From: Acidobacteriota bacterium
GTDB taxonomy: Bacteria; Acidobacteriota; Terriglobia; Terriglobales; Acidobacteriaceae
Length of the DNA stretch: 64,000 nucleotides
Assembly (NCBI GenBank): GCA_025359885.1
Contig: JANYDG010000062.1
Coordinates: 1 to 64,000 of the forward strand
Direction: 5' to 3'
In this document: in pieces, positions 22,615 to 32,450 of the stretch
Position numbering within the stretch: position 1 is the stretch's first letter
Layout: the number at the start of each line of letters is the position of its first letter
Position numbers and translations under genes: made by a program
Notes under the pieces: generated by a model
Databases searched by the model: none
Told to the model about the DNA's origin: nothing
The model's input: the letters and a program-made list of their open reading frames with translations, nothing else

Positions 22615-23139
22615 TCAAACACCGCGGATCGTCTCGAACAGGAACCAGGCACGGCGCTCCGCCTGATCAATCCAGACTTCGAGAAAGCTGGTAGTTGCAA
22701 CGTCATCGTGCCGATCGGCAACTTCGTGAGCCTTCCGCAGATATGCCACCAGCTGCATGTTGTCGTTATGGAGCTCGCCAAGCATCATTTTCGGTGCGAC
22801 GTAGGATTCCGAGTTGTCCGTGAGTCGCTGGAATTTGGTGATCTCGCTGATCGAGTGGAGAGTGGTAACGCCGATCTTGCGGGCGCGCTCGGCGATATCG
22901 TCCGTGATTTCGAAAATCTGGCTCGCCTGCTCGTCAAGCATCAGGTGATAGTCGCGAAAATGAGGTCCGCTCATGTGCCAGTGAAAATTTTTGGTCTTGA
23001 AATAGAGAGCAAATGCATCGGCGAGCAGATGGCGGAGTTGTTCGCCAACCTCGCGTGCGCCCTTACGGTCAAGGTCGGTAGGAGTTAAAAGGTCTTTGCT
23101 TTCGACTGGTTCGAGAGTGGTGACGTGGCGGGGGCTCAT
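22615..23139 (-). CDS. dps: Dps/ferritin-like DNA-protection protein
   Basis: LRHLLADAFALYFKTKNFHWHMSGPHFRDYHLMLDEQASQIFEITDDIAERARKIG; ATG at 23139 preferred. Confidence 0.92.
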   Translation of the reverse strand: MSPRHVTTLEPVESKDLLTPTDLDRKGAREVGEQLRHLLADAFALYFKTKNFHWHMSGPHFRDYHLMLDEQASQIFEITDDIAERARKIGVTTLHSISEITKFQRLTDNSESYVAPKMMLGELHNDNMQLVAYLRKAHEVADRHDDVATTSFLEVWIDQAERRAWFLFETIRGV

Positions 23140-23280
23140 GGTTTGGTTCTCCTTGGAAATGTGGGTGCGCCTGGATGAGGGCAACCGGTTTCTCAAAGCC
23201 ATGATGGCTGATGCCAGCCGCCGCGTCTGAGCAAAGGTGCTCAAGAGGACGGGGGTCGGGTGCGGATAAGCGCATCCCAC

Positions 23281-23307
23281 CCTTGCCGCGATGAGAATGC
23301 GGCGAGG
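23281..23307. repeat. Stem-loop between the M28 peptidase and dps genes
   Basis: CCTTGCCGC...GCGGCGAGG, followed by GATGGGCACCC. Confidence 0.4.
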
Positions 23308-23348
23308 ATGGGCACCCATATTTGTTTCAATGCGATTTTGAAGATGCT

Positions 23349-25079
23349 TCAGTTCTTCTGACTTGCCAGTCGGGCGGGTTCAAACTCATCGCCCTTGTTC
23401 CAGGTGATTGGAGTCTTTGAAGAGACGACCTGCCACCCAAGATCCATGCCAAAGCGAAGCAGCTTGGCATTGCCGGCAAAATCCCACTCAGGACGGAAAT
23501 TGTCGCTGAAGTTGTGGTAGTCGTGGTCTTCAAAGTCCTGGAACTTGTCCACTGCCCACTGGCGCTCATGGCCTTCGTAGAGGGTGCCGGATTCAACCGA
23601 GAACGCAGGAATGCCAACGCGGGAAAGTGAGAAATGGTCCGATCGGTAGTAGCTGCCGGCTTCAGGGCGAGGGTCAGGGACGATAGCCAGGTTGAAGGCT
23701 TTGGCGGTGGCCTGCACGACGGGGAGGAAGCTGGTCCGCTGGGCTCCGTTGACGTTGGTTTCAAGCGGGACGCCAATCGGCAGCACCATGTCGTAGTTGA
23801 TGTCGAGTGCGATCTGAGCGGCGGGAATCGGCGGATTCTGGCCGAGATATTGCGATCCCAGCAGGCCCTGCTCCTCGGCGGTGACGGCAGAGAAGATGAC
23901 CGAGTGGGACAGAAGGGGCTTCATCTGGCCAAAGACGCGGGCCAGTTCGAGGATCATGCCGACGCCGGTCGCGTTATCGGCTGCTCCGTTGTAGATGTTG
24001 TCGCCGGGGAGCTCTGACTTGAAGCCGAGATGGTCGTAATGAGCGGTGTAGAGCACGGCCTGGTCGGGGCTGCTTTTTTTCTCTGGCGACAGGATGGCGA
24101 CGACATTGGGCGACTGGAAGGGCCGGACTGTGCTCTGGACGTGGGCCTTGAGGCGGACGTTGAGCGGCACAGCCTTGAAGCCCACCTTGCCGGCGGCGCC
24201 GAACTGCGCGTCAAAGTCGAGACCGGCGGCGGCGAAGAGTTTCTTCGCCACATCGAATTGAATCCAACTCGCGGCCTGGAGGCGGGGATTCTTGTCGTCG
24301 CGGAGAAACGTCTTTTCGCTGGTGTTGGAGTTTTTGACGACACCCCAACCGTAGCTGGCGAGGTCGGTGCGGTGGATAATCAGAGCTCCGACGGCACCCA
24401 TCCGCGCGGCTTGCTCAAATTTGTACGTCCAGCGGCCGTAGTACGTCAGTGCCTTGCCACCGAAGAATTTGGGATCGTCGGAGGGCGGGTCGCCAACGAT
24501 GCAGACGATGACTTTACCCTTTACATCCGCGCCGGCATAGTCGTCCCAATTGAACTCAGGGGCCGTTGCGCCATAGCCGACGAAGACCAGCGGGGCATCG
24601 ATATCAGCGGCAGGCGTGAGCATCGAGTTGAATACAACGTAGTCTTCCGCGAAAGTGAGCGGTATGGGCGCGCCAGTCGCAGGGACGAGCGTGAAGCTGG
24701 TTTCAGCCGCGATCGCCTTCATCCCGACAAAGTTGATCTGCTGAAAGTAGGTGCCGTTGTCTCCGGCGGGGGCGAGGCCGTCGAGGGCAAATTGGGTGGC
24801 GATATATTTGGCAGCGAGTTCGCCGCCGCGCAGTCCGGGGTAGCGCCCTTCCATCAGATCGTCGGACAGGTACTGGACGTGAGCGCGGATCTTGGCGGGA
24901 TCGATGTTGGCTTCGTAGCTGCGAATTGTTTCAATCGCAGGCCGGGCCGCCGTGAGTACATGCGTGGGCTGAGCGAGCGCGGCAGGCATGTAACCAGAGG
25001 CCAGGACAAGAAAAAGCAAGCGTGCGAGGAGATGGGTAGGGTGCGCGGATTTCAAGGATGCCTCCGTTTTGGAAAGCAT
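23349..25079 (-). CDS. M28 family metallopeptidase with PA domain, secreted
   Basis: VLYTAHYDHLGFK, IYNGAADNATGVGMILELARVF, FSAVTAEEQGLLGSQYL; signal peptide. Confidence 0.92.
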   Translation of the reverse strand: MLSKTEASLKSAHPTHLLARLLFLVLASGYMPAALAQPTHVLTAARPAIETIRSYEANIDPAKIRAHVQYLSDDLMEGRYPGLRGGELAAKYIATQFALDGLAPAGDNGTYFQQINFVGMKAIAAETSFTLVPATGAPIPLTFAEDYVVFNSMLTPAADIDAPLVFVGYGATAPEFNWDDYAGADVKGKVIVCIVGDPPSDDPKFFGGKALTYYGRWTYKFEQAARMGAVGALIIHRTDLASYGWGVVKNSNTSEKTFLRDDKNPRLQAASWIQFDVAKKLFAAAGLDFDAQFGAAGKVGFKAVPLNVRLKAHVQSTVRPFQSPNVVAILSPEKKSSPDQAVLYTAHYDHLGFKSELPGDNIYNGAADNATGVGMILELARVFGQMKPLLSHSVIFSAVTAEEQGLLGSQYLGQNPPIPAAQIALDINYDMVLPIGVPLETNVNGAQRTSFLPVVQATAKAFNLAIVPDPRPEAGSYYRSDHFSLSRVGIPAFSVESGTLYEGHERQWAVDKFQDFEDHDYHNFSDNFRPEWDFAGNAKLLRFGMDLGWQVVSSKTPITWNKGDEFEPARLASQKN

Positions 25080-25134
25080 ACCGCAGCAACGGAGGCCCTG
25101 CAGTGGCGCAGGCCAATCTTCCTGTAAACAGCGG

Positions 25135-25845
25135 CTATTCAAAGAGGCGGGCAAGGTTTGTTACCTGGTCGCGCAACTCGCCTAGTTCGCGGGTAAGGAT
25201 CGCGACTTCCGCTTCGAGCTGGGCCGTGCGCTCCAGGAGTTCCGGGTCGGGTTCGACGTGACTGCTGGCAGAAGATGAGGCATCAGACGACGCATGTGAA
25301 GAGGAAGCGGGTGATTCCGGTGCGGCAAAGCCCTCCACATCGCCCGAGAGCAGGTGAGCGTAGCGGGCTTCTTTCGTTCCCGGCTGGCGGGGCAGCACCT
25401 TTACCAGCGGGGCGGGCTCACGCGCCATAAGCTTTTGCAGCACGGTCTGCACGTCTGACAGCTCGTCGAACTTGTACATCCGCTCGCTCCGGCCGCGCAA
25501 TTCGCCCGGAGTCTGCGGACCACGAAGGAGTAGCACGCACATGACGGCGACCTCGCCGCGGGTAAAGTTGAAGACTTCCTGGCAGCGGTGCTCATACTTT
25601 GAAACGCGTGAGTCTCCCCGCACTGCGCCAGCCAGCCGCTCGGTCTCAAGCCCGTGCAGGGCCTGGCGGACTTCCACATCGTCCAGCGCCATGACAGGCT
25701 CGCGGTTGTTTTTCTGGTTGCAGGCGTTGACCAGCGCGTTGAGCGAGAGGGGATAGTACTCAGGGGTGGTGATTTCCTTTTCGATGAGCGCGCCGAGAAC
25801 GCGGGCCTCAACGGGCGAGAGGTGAATCGAGGGCAGCTGGTTCAT
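25135..25845 (-). CDS. YceH/DUF480 family protein
   Basis: LSPVEARVLGALIEKEITTPEYYPLSLNALVNACNQKNNREPVM, LRGPQTPGELRGRSERMYKF. Confidence 0.92.
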   Translation of the reverse strand: MNQLPSIHLSPVEARVLGALIEKEITTPEYYPLSLNALVNACNQKNNREPVMALDDVEVRQALHGLETERLAGAVRGDSRVSKYEHRCQEVFNFTRGEVAVMCVLLLRGPQTPGELRGRSERMYKFDELSDVQTVLQKLMAREPAPLVKVLPRQPGTKEARYAHLLSGDVEGFAAPESPASSSHASSDASSSASSHVEPDPELLERTAQLEAEVAILTRELGELRDQVTNLARLFE

Positions 25846-25883
25846 GGGAGTATTTTCACAGAATTATCCGGGCTGCGGATTCT

Positions 25884-28655
25884 TTAGTTATGAGGAGCCC
25901 TGGTGGATGGCGCTGCGGCTTCGTCGGCCCGGCCAGGAGCAAGCGGCGATGGGGTAGCTGAGGAAGATCCGTCGACAGCCGTCGCCGAGCTTCCCGTTGC
26001 AGAGTTGGTTCCCGAGCTGATGGGCAGGGTCAGGGTTTGGATCACGTCCGGATCGTCGCGAAGCCGCACGTAAAGCGTGCCGGTGCTGCCGGACCGAGCC
26101 GGGTTAGCCGCCACGTTCGGCACCGGGAGTGAGGTCCCGGCGAACTCCAGCGGCACCTCGACAGCATTCGACATATCGGGCGTGGCGCTCACGGCAGAGA
26201 TGAGAAAGATGTTGCTGGCCGCGAGCAGACAGGGTTTCGCCAGATTGCGCGGGCAGCGCAGGTCATGATTGCCGCTGAATCCAGGCAGCCGTACCAGCGT
26301 CCCCAGCGGAACCCAATCCCCGGCGACCCCCTCTGCGGTGACGGCTCGCAACTGAAGCGGCCCAAAGGCAGAGTGTCCAAAGCGAGCCAGCGGATCGACG
26401 ACGGCGACGGCGGTATGGGTGTCCTCCAGCATCAGGCTGCCGTCGGCCAGCGAGAGGGTGGTCTGGAAGCTGCCATCGACCGCAGCAATTTCCACCGTCT
26501 CGGTGCGCGCAAAGGCCGCAGGAACCCGCGATCGGAGGAAGAAGACCAGGCGGCGCTGCGACGGCAGATCGTTGGAGGAGCCGAGGTGGATGGGCGGCGG
26601 CGCGATGGAAGCGTCGGTGTCTGCCTCATCGTGCTGCACGCCTTTACTCAGCAAATCTACCTGGGGCCGAGGCGGTCCGACCGTGGCGGGTACGTGCAGA
26701 GTTCGACCATCTCGCAGGGTCACACGGGCGGAATAGTTACTGCCGGGCTGAAGCGTGATCGTGATGCCTGTAGCCGAAACGGCAAGCTGGTCAAAGTCCT
26801 GCACACGGTTCAGCGCGGAGGGGGCAAAGGTGATGCCGGCAAGATCGACCGTCGCCACTTCATCGAGACGCTTGCCGCGCAGTACGGCATCCTTGTCGCC
26901 CGCGCTCAGTGTCAGCCGATCCAGGGCAGCCGCCTCGGCGTAGGCGGTCAGCGGCAGTTCTTCGGGTTTGGCCAGGCCATATTGGCGGATTGCGATTGTG
27001 ACCGTGCCGGGATGCGCGTCCTTGAGCGGGACAGAAATCTCAAGCGCATCAGGACGCGCATCAGGATGGGGCGACTTCCAGGTCAAATGGACCGGGGGGG
27101 ATGGAGCAGCTCCGATGGTGGCGGCGGGCAGCGTGGCCTGCACCTCAGCAACGCAGAGAGAGCTCTCTCCCTGGAGGTGAAGCGTATCTTCTCGACCAGT
27201 AATAAGTGCGTTCTGATCCGACGGAGCAACAGCCCAGCCGCCGGGATGAGGAGCGCGGAGGTGGAATTTGGTGCCTTCCCAGCTATCGAAGCCCCATTTG
27301 CCGCGGATCACGCCGAGCACTTCCGATTCAGGAAAAGCGGGCAGCGGCTTTTCGAGAACGAACCCTCCTGCCGATGGATCGGGACGGATAGGAATATCGA
27401 TGCCGCCTTCGGATGGTGCGACGGTTGCGGCGGCAGGCTGAGTTCCAAGGTTTAGATGGGCGACCTCTGAATTTTCATGTTGGTCAGGGGCTGCTGCCTT
27501 GGTCTCGACATGCAGCGTCAGGTCGTGAGCCAGTGCCGTAGCAAAGACCAGGGGAGCACCCTCGACCGGAAAGGCCAGGCTGGGCTTGGGACCGCAATAG
27601 GTCTGTTGGGGATTCTGGGCAAGATCGGCGGGGTGCAACTGCGGCGTGCGGCTGGGCGCAATGGGAGGCAGGGCGACGACGATCACCGATTTGGGATCGC
27701 GAAAAGACGGCGGCACATTGAGGCGCAGGTTGAGGGTGTCGCGCTGGTCTTTCTGAGGGAGCGCGAGCGCTGGAATGTACTGGTAATGGGCGGTATGAAA
27801 AGTGCTGAGAATACGCGCAAGATCAACCACCGCGCCCACATAGGGGCTGAACTGGCCCGCGCCACCGAGGGTCGAGTAGCTGAGCTGGTTCATCAGGTCA
27901 GCAGTTGAGCCGTTGGCAATCTGTGTCACCAGCGACTGGGCGTTCGCGTCGTCAAGCACCAGGCCGTCGGTGTGCTGCACAAGGCAGGGTGCCTGCTGCT
28001 CGGTAGGCTTGTCAAAGCACTCCTGCTCGACGCGGATGCCGAGGCTGCGAGCGGCGAGGGCGGTGCGCTCCTTGAGCAGCTTGGGGTCTCCATTCGAGGC
28101 GATCTTCACTTCAGCCAGAAAACCGTCCAGGCGGAGCCGATCCCAGCTCGCCTGTTGCAAGTCCTGAGTCGCGCGGACAAAAGCGCCAGGGCGTCCGCGA
28201 ACCGCCGAGCGCAGCGTGCTGAAGTCTCCGCCCGTCTCGGGCGCAAGAAAAAGCAGAGCCTGTTGCGCCTCCGTCGGAACAGTGACGAAAACTCCCTCTT
28301 CGCGGACCACGCGGGTCCACGTCTCCACCCGTGTAAACCATTCCGGCGGCGGCGGGTTGGTCGCGCCCCGCAAAAAGGCAACGATCAGAATGTAGTGGGT
28401 GGACTGGCTTTCGGGCAGATCAGGGTGAATCCAGAGGCGGTCGCCGGGTAGCAGGTTGGGCACCTCGGCGATTGAAAGGGTCTTGCCCTGGCGCTGCACA
28501 TGGACATCGACTTTAGGCCCGGCAAGGTCAAATGCCGGGGCATCAGCAAAGAGTGATACCCCGGCACCGAACAGTATCGGCAGGAAAACGACTAGCGCAA
28601 AGAGCCCTGCTCGAAGTTTCTGAGTCATCGTTCCTGTACTGAGAGAACTGCGCAT
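25884..28655 (-). CDS. Large hypothetical secreted protein
   Basis: Long ORF with signal peptide (LRAGLFALVVFLPILFGAGVSLFADA); no family recognised. Confidence 0.6.
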   Translation of the reverse strand: MRSSLSTGTMTQKLRAGLFALVVFLPILFGAGVSLFADAPAFDLAGPKVDVHVQRQGKTLSIAEVPNLLPGDRLWIHPDLPESQSTHYILIVAFLRGATNPPPPEWFTRVETWTRVVREEGVFVTVPTEAQQALLFLAPETGGDFSTLRSAVRGRPGAFVRATQDLQQASWDRLRLDGFLAEVKIASNGDPKLLKERTALAARSLGIRVEQECFDKPTEQQAPCLVQHTDGLVLDDANAQSLVTQIANGSTADLMNQLSYSTLGGAGQFSPYVGAVVDLARILSTFHTAHYQYIPALALPQKDQRDTLNLRLNVPPSFRDPKSVIVVALPPIAPSRTPQLHPADLAQNPQQTYCGPKPSLAFPVEGAPLVFATALAHDLTLHVETKAAAPDQHENSEVAHLNLGTQPAAATVAPSEGGIDIPIRPDPSAGGFVLEKPLPAFPESEVLGVIRGKWGFDSWEGTKFHLRAPHPGGWAVAPSDQNALITGREDTLHLQGESSLCVAEVQATLPAATIGAAPSPPVHLTWKSPHPDARPDALEISVPLKDAHPGTVTIAIRQYGLAKPEELPLTAYAEAAALDRLTLSAGDKDAVLRGKRLDEVATVDLAGITFAPSALNRVQDFDQLAVSATGITITLQPGSNYSARVTLRDGRTLHVPATVGPPRPQVDLLSKGVQHDEADTDASIAPPPIHLGSSNDLPSQRRLVFFLRSRVPAAFARTETVEIAAVDGSFQTTLSLADGSLMLEDTHTAVAVVDPLARFGHSAFGPLQLRAVTAEGVAGDWVPLGTLVRLPGFSGNHDLRCPRNLAKPCLLAASNIFLISAVSATPDMSNAVEVPLEFAGTSLPVPNVAANPARSGSTGTLYVRLRDDPDVIQTLTLPISSGTNSATGSSATAVDGSSSATPSPLAPGRADEAAAPSTRAPHN

Positions 28656-29343
28656 AGCACTATTGTAGTGATGCGCAGGGGCGATCGTGCGTTGCTTGGG
28701 CAGTCGCAATCCTCACCAACGCCGCAATAATCGGATGATTGCCTTTGAATGAGAGACAAACTGCATTGAACCGGGAATCATAAAGCAATTCTGTAGCATC
28801 AAAAACCTCGAGGACTTTTGTTCGATTAGAGGCTCATTCGAAAAGGTTCTCCTACTGACAAGTTGCACAAGCGAGGGTTCGAAGTAAGATAAAAGTGTCG
28901 GTTCCCCGGCTCGTTTGAGCAACCGGCATTGATTTTCTAATACAGAATAGAGTCGCGCGGGTCACTTGGGTCAGTGAGCGCAATCTCAACCGAATATTCC
29001 AGAGCGACTTTCTGCGAGCGGTAAGCAATATAGAAGTTCCTGGTGGCACGGGCAGTTCAATCGCCTTTGCGGATCATGCCTCAATACCCCGATCTGCGAC
29101 AGAATTTCTATCGTAAGTGCGATCGACAATGCTGGCGGTTCGGGTTGTTCTGATTTGTTCCGGTTGTCCCTTCGTTCCGGTTGATAGAAGAATGGAATCG
29201 CAACAAGTGACCAACAGCAACAACGCTGTGTAGAGGATGAGAAAGCCTACGATTGGCTTGATTCAAGGCGGGAAATGACTCTTATTTCGAACAGTCTCGC
29301 TCCTGACTTTTTGAAGCACTGAAGTGGGTCGAGAGATGGACAT

Positions 29344-30105
29344 ATGGAGAGAAAGATGAAAGCAGTACAGAACGCCCCTATGCACGTAGAAATTGAAGAC
29401 CTCACCATTCCCGACGCGGAAGAGATGATCGAAGAAGCTCTCGGAGAGCTTGCGCATTCCCATGATCCTGGCCTGGTTCGCGCCTTGAGATTTCTCGCGC
29501 CTCCGGGGTATCAGGCGATTGTGGAGCTTTGCGGCGAGAATGGCCGCAGCAAACGTCGCAATGCCAACGCGACGAACTGGACGCCGGAAGAGGACGAAAT
29601 CCGCATCTACTTTGAGCGGATCGACGAAAGTGGAGAGGATGAGGACGAGGACTTCGACTCGACCCCGGCAGCCCGTCCGCGTGCCGTATTCCGTCCTGTC
29701 GTTCCATCCACAGAGGATGGGAACGTAGAGGAAGTCAACGGCGGTTTGCCGGCAGATATCGATGACCGCATCCGGGAATTGTGCGCGACCCTGGCCGAGG
29801 CCGAGCGCGGTGGCCACGCATTCATTGCGCTGAAGTGGTTTCGCGACTCGTTTCTGCCCCGGAAGTCCTTCACCTGGAATCAGAACCCAGAGTCCCGGCA
29901 AATGGTGCTGGCAGAGGCGATTCTGCGCGGAGTGGTGCTAACCAGCAAGATCCCCAATCCCAAGACGCCCGCCTATCCAACCACGACAATCCGGCTCAAT
30001 CGTGCCGAGGCTGGCGTTCCCGAAGAGGCGCAGCGCTTCCGCCCGGTTTCTGTCTGTGGCGAATCGCTTTCAGCCTCCATGGACGATGACCGGGGGAACC
30101 AGTGA
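29344..30105 (+). CDS. Hypothetical protein, 5' partner of the PIN-domain gene
   Basis: 253 aa; overlaps the next gene start (GTGA); acidic linker and C-terminal FIALKWFRDSFLPRKSF...QMVLAEAILRGVVLTSKIPNPKTPAYPTTTIRLNR. Confidence 0.7.
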   Translation: MERKMKAVQNAPMHVEIEDLTIPDAEEMIEEALGELAHSHDPGLVRALRFLAPPGYQAIVELCGENGRSKRRNANATNWTPEEDEIRIYFERIDESGEDEDEDFDSTPAARPRAVFRPVVPSTEDGNVEEVNGGLPADIDDRIRELCATLAEAERGGHAFIALKWFRDSFLPRKSFTWNQNPESRQMVLAEAILRGVVLTSKIPNPKTPAYPTTTIRLNRAEAGVPEEAQRFRPVSVCGESLSASMDDDRGNQ

Positions 30106-30551
30106 GCTGCTACTTCCTCGATGCCACCGCCTTTGTGAAGTTATTTGTGCAGGAGGCCGGAACTGATGCGATTATCCGCCTCATGGAAGCCACAGAAGAC
30201 AATCGCAAGCTCATCTCTGCCGGTACTCCGCTGGAGGTCTACGCGGCCCTGAAACGGCGCGAGCGGGATGGAGGCATTTCGGCGGCCGACGGGGAAGCGG
30301 CGCGCAGTATCCTGCGGGTGGAAGCAGCCCGGATGGTGCAGCAACCGCTCAACCCGGCCGTGCTCGAGGCGGCACGCCAACTGCTGGACCGCCATGAGCT
30401 CCGTTCGCCTGAGGCATTGCAACTGGCAGCGGCGGTCGTCGCTCGCGAAATGTTCCAGGGGATGGAAATCACCTTTGTGAGCGCAGACCCACGTTTGCGT
30501 GAAGCCGCTCGAAAAGAACATTTTCAGGTGTTAAATCCAACCGAATCATAA
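30102..30551 (+). CDS. PIN-domain (VapC-like) protein
   Basis: YFLDATAFVKLFVQEAGTDAI, acidic positions, RSPEALQLAAAVVAREMFQGMEITFVSADPRLREAA. Confidence 0.85.
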   Translation: MSCYFLDATAFVKLFVQEAGTDAIIRLMEATEDNRKLISAGTPLEVYAALKRRERDGGISAADGEAARSILRVEAARMVQQPLNPAVLEAARQLLDRHELRSPEALQLAAAVVAREMFQGMEITFVSADPRLREAARKEHFQVLNPTES

Positions 30552-30780
30552 GGCGAACTGGCATCGCTACCGACCGACGATCACGCTGATTTACGGCGGA
30601 ATATTTCGTCTTTTTCCTTGCAGCCACAGGTAGAGCAACTGAGGCAGCAGAAGATCAATACGCCCACACCTGCGGTGATGAGCACCGCGAGCAGGGTTCC
30701 TGAGGAAAATAGGCTATGAGCAAGCGTATGCATGGCTATTTGACCTTATTGAGCGAATCCGTCGAGCGAATTCGTTGAGA

Positions 30781-30816
30781 GAGTCTTGAACCGAGTCTTG
30801 AACCGAGTCCTGAACC
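30781..30816. repeat. 12-bp tandem repeat, three copies
   Basis: GAGTCTTGAACC GAGTCTTGAACC GAGTCCTGAACC. Confidence 0.8.
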
Positions 30817-31004
30817 CGGGCCTGGTGAACAATTTCCGGGGACGCTCGACCGTAGCTCCAGTCCAAGGAAAAAGTTTCACTAAATCGTCTTGGCGTCAAG
30901 TGTAGCATCTGGTTCACTCACTGAATAGTTGGATGTCAACACGAAAGTTGTAGTTGCCTCAAAGCGAAAATAAGGCGAAACTAGAGACACCGGGAGAATC
31001 TCCC

Positions 31005-32357
31005 ATGGCCATCTCAACAGACGCTCCAGCGTCGCCGCCACCCATTTCGACTGCACCGTCGGCCCCGGCCTCGCCTGAGGTCAATTGGCTGTTTCTGGAC
31101 CTGAATTCCTACTTTGCCTCTGTGGAGCAGGAGGCGCGGCCAGAGCTGCGCAATCGCCCAGTCGGTGTGGTGCCGCTGGAGGCAGAGACCACGGTGTGCC
31201 TGGCCGCCAGCTACGAGGCTAAAGCCTTTGGTGTGAAGACTGGGACCATGGTCCGCGAAGCACGGCAGATGTGCCCTGGAATCATCTTTGTCGAGGCGCG
31301 CCACGAGCTCTATGTGCAGTATCACCACCGGATCGTGGCCGCAGTGGAGAGCTGCCTGCCGGTGACGGCGGTGCTTTCAATTGACGAAATGGCGTGTCGG
31401 CTGATGGGCCGCGAACGGCCGCTGCTGGCCGCAATGAAGCTGGGCCGGCAGGTGAAGGAAGCTGTTCGGTCGCAGGTGGGAAGCACGCTGCGCTGCTCGG
31501 TGGGTCTGGCCACCAATCGTTACCTGGCCAAAATTGCCAGCGACATGGAAAAGCCGGACGGACTGGTGGCCCTGACACCAGATATTTTGCGGGAGGCGCT
31601 GCTGGGGCTGACCTTGCGCGACCTGCCAGGAATTGGCGTGCAAACAGAAAAGCGGCTGAACGAACGCGGCGTGCGGACGATGGCCGACCTGATGACCCTG
31701 GCAAGCCGAGAACGGACCCGGGAAGAGACCGGCGAACTCTGGGGTTCAGTGTGGGGCGAGCGACTATGGCATTGGCTCCGCGGCGAAGACTTTGATATGG
31801 GCGACAACGAGCACAGCAAGTCACTGAGCCACCAGCATGTGCTCGGGCCCGAGCTGCGCAACATTGATTCAGCCTGGGCGGTAGCGCACAAGTTGCTGCA
31901 CAAAGCGGCCATGCGGATGCGCGACGAAAAGCTGTGGGCGGGGCGGATCAGCCTGGCGTTGAGCTTTGTTGGTAACGGGCCGGTGCGGGCTCCGTCAGCC
32001 TTTGGTCCCAGCCGGGCCGATAGCTGGACGAGCGAATTGAAGCTGACCGAGTGCCAGGACAATCCCACTTTGATCGCAGCACTCAAAAAGCTGTGGGAGG
32101 GCCGCCCGCAGGGGCCGAAGTACGAGCAGCCGTTTTTTGTGTCAGTGGCGCTGACCGCGCTGGTGCCAGACGCGCTGCATTCGTTGAGCCTGTTTGACGC
32201 GCATGATGGCGGCGCAGAGCGGAGCCGCCTGGCGCAGACGATGGACGCACTCAATCACAAGTACGGCCTGGCGACCCTGGCTCCAGCGACGATGCTGACA
32301 GCGCTGAAGGCTGCGCCAACACGGATCGCGTTTTCGTCGATTCCAGATATGTTTTAG
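31005..32357 (+). CDS. dinB: DNA polymerase IV (DinB/Y-family)
   Basis: WLFLDLNSYFASVEQEARPELRNRPVGVVP, VLSIDEMACRLMG, SVGLATNRYLAKIASDMEKPDGL, DLPGIGVQTEKRL. Confidence 0.92.
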   Translation: MAISTDAPASPPPISTAPSAPASPEVNWLFLDLNSYFASVEQEARPELRNRPVGVVPLEAETTVCLAASYEAKAFGVKTGTMVREARQMCPGIIFVEARHELYVQYHHRIVAAVESCLPVTAVLSIDEMACRLMGRERPLLAAMKLGRQVKEAVRSQVGSTLRCSVGLATNRYLAKIASDMEKPDGLVALTPDILREALLGLTLRDLPGIGVQTEKRLNERGVRTMADLMTLASRERTREETGELWGSVWGERLWHWLRGEDFDMGDNEHSKSLSHQHVLGPELRNIDSAWAVAHKLLHKAAMRMRDEKLWAGRISLALSFVGNGPVRAPSAFGPSRADSWTSELKLTECQDNPTLIAALKKLWEGRPQGPKYEQPFFVSVALTALVPDALHSLSLFDAHDGGAERSRLAQTMDALNHKYGLATLAPATMLTALKAAPTRIAFSSIPDMF

Positions 32358-32450
32358 GGTTTTCTGATCTGTCTGAACATCCCTTCCAAATAAAACGTAT
32401 CGCACTGCATCCTGCAGACCGGTGGGCTGCGGATAAGAGAGTAGAAGCGC

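Noticed and set aside
24030-25127. 365-aa plus-strand ORF opposite the M28 peptidase
   Set aside because: Antisense shadow; the opposite frame has clear peptidase motifs and a signal peptide
25200-25330. Ser-rich linker in the YceH-like protein as possible gene fusion
   Set aside because: Low-complexity SSSHASSDASSSASSH linker between two normal YceH parts; no second domain
26265-27455. 396-aa plus-strand ORF opposite the large hypothetical gene
   Set aside because: Arg/Gly-rich shadow frame; the minus-strand ORF is continuous with a signal peptide
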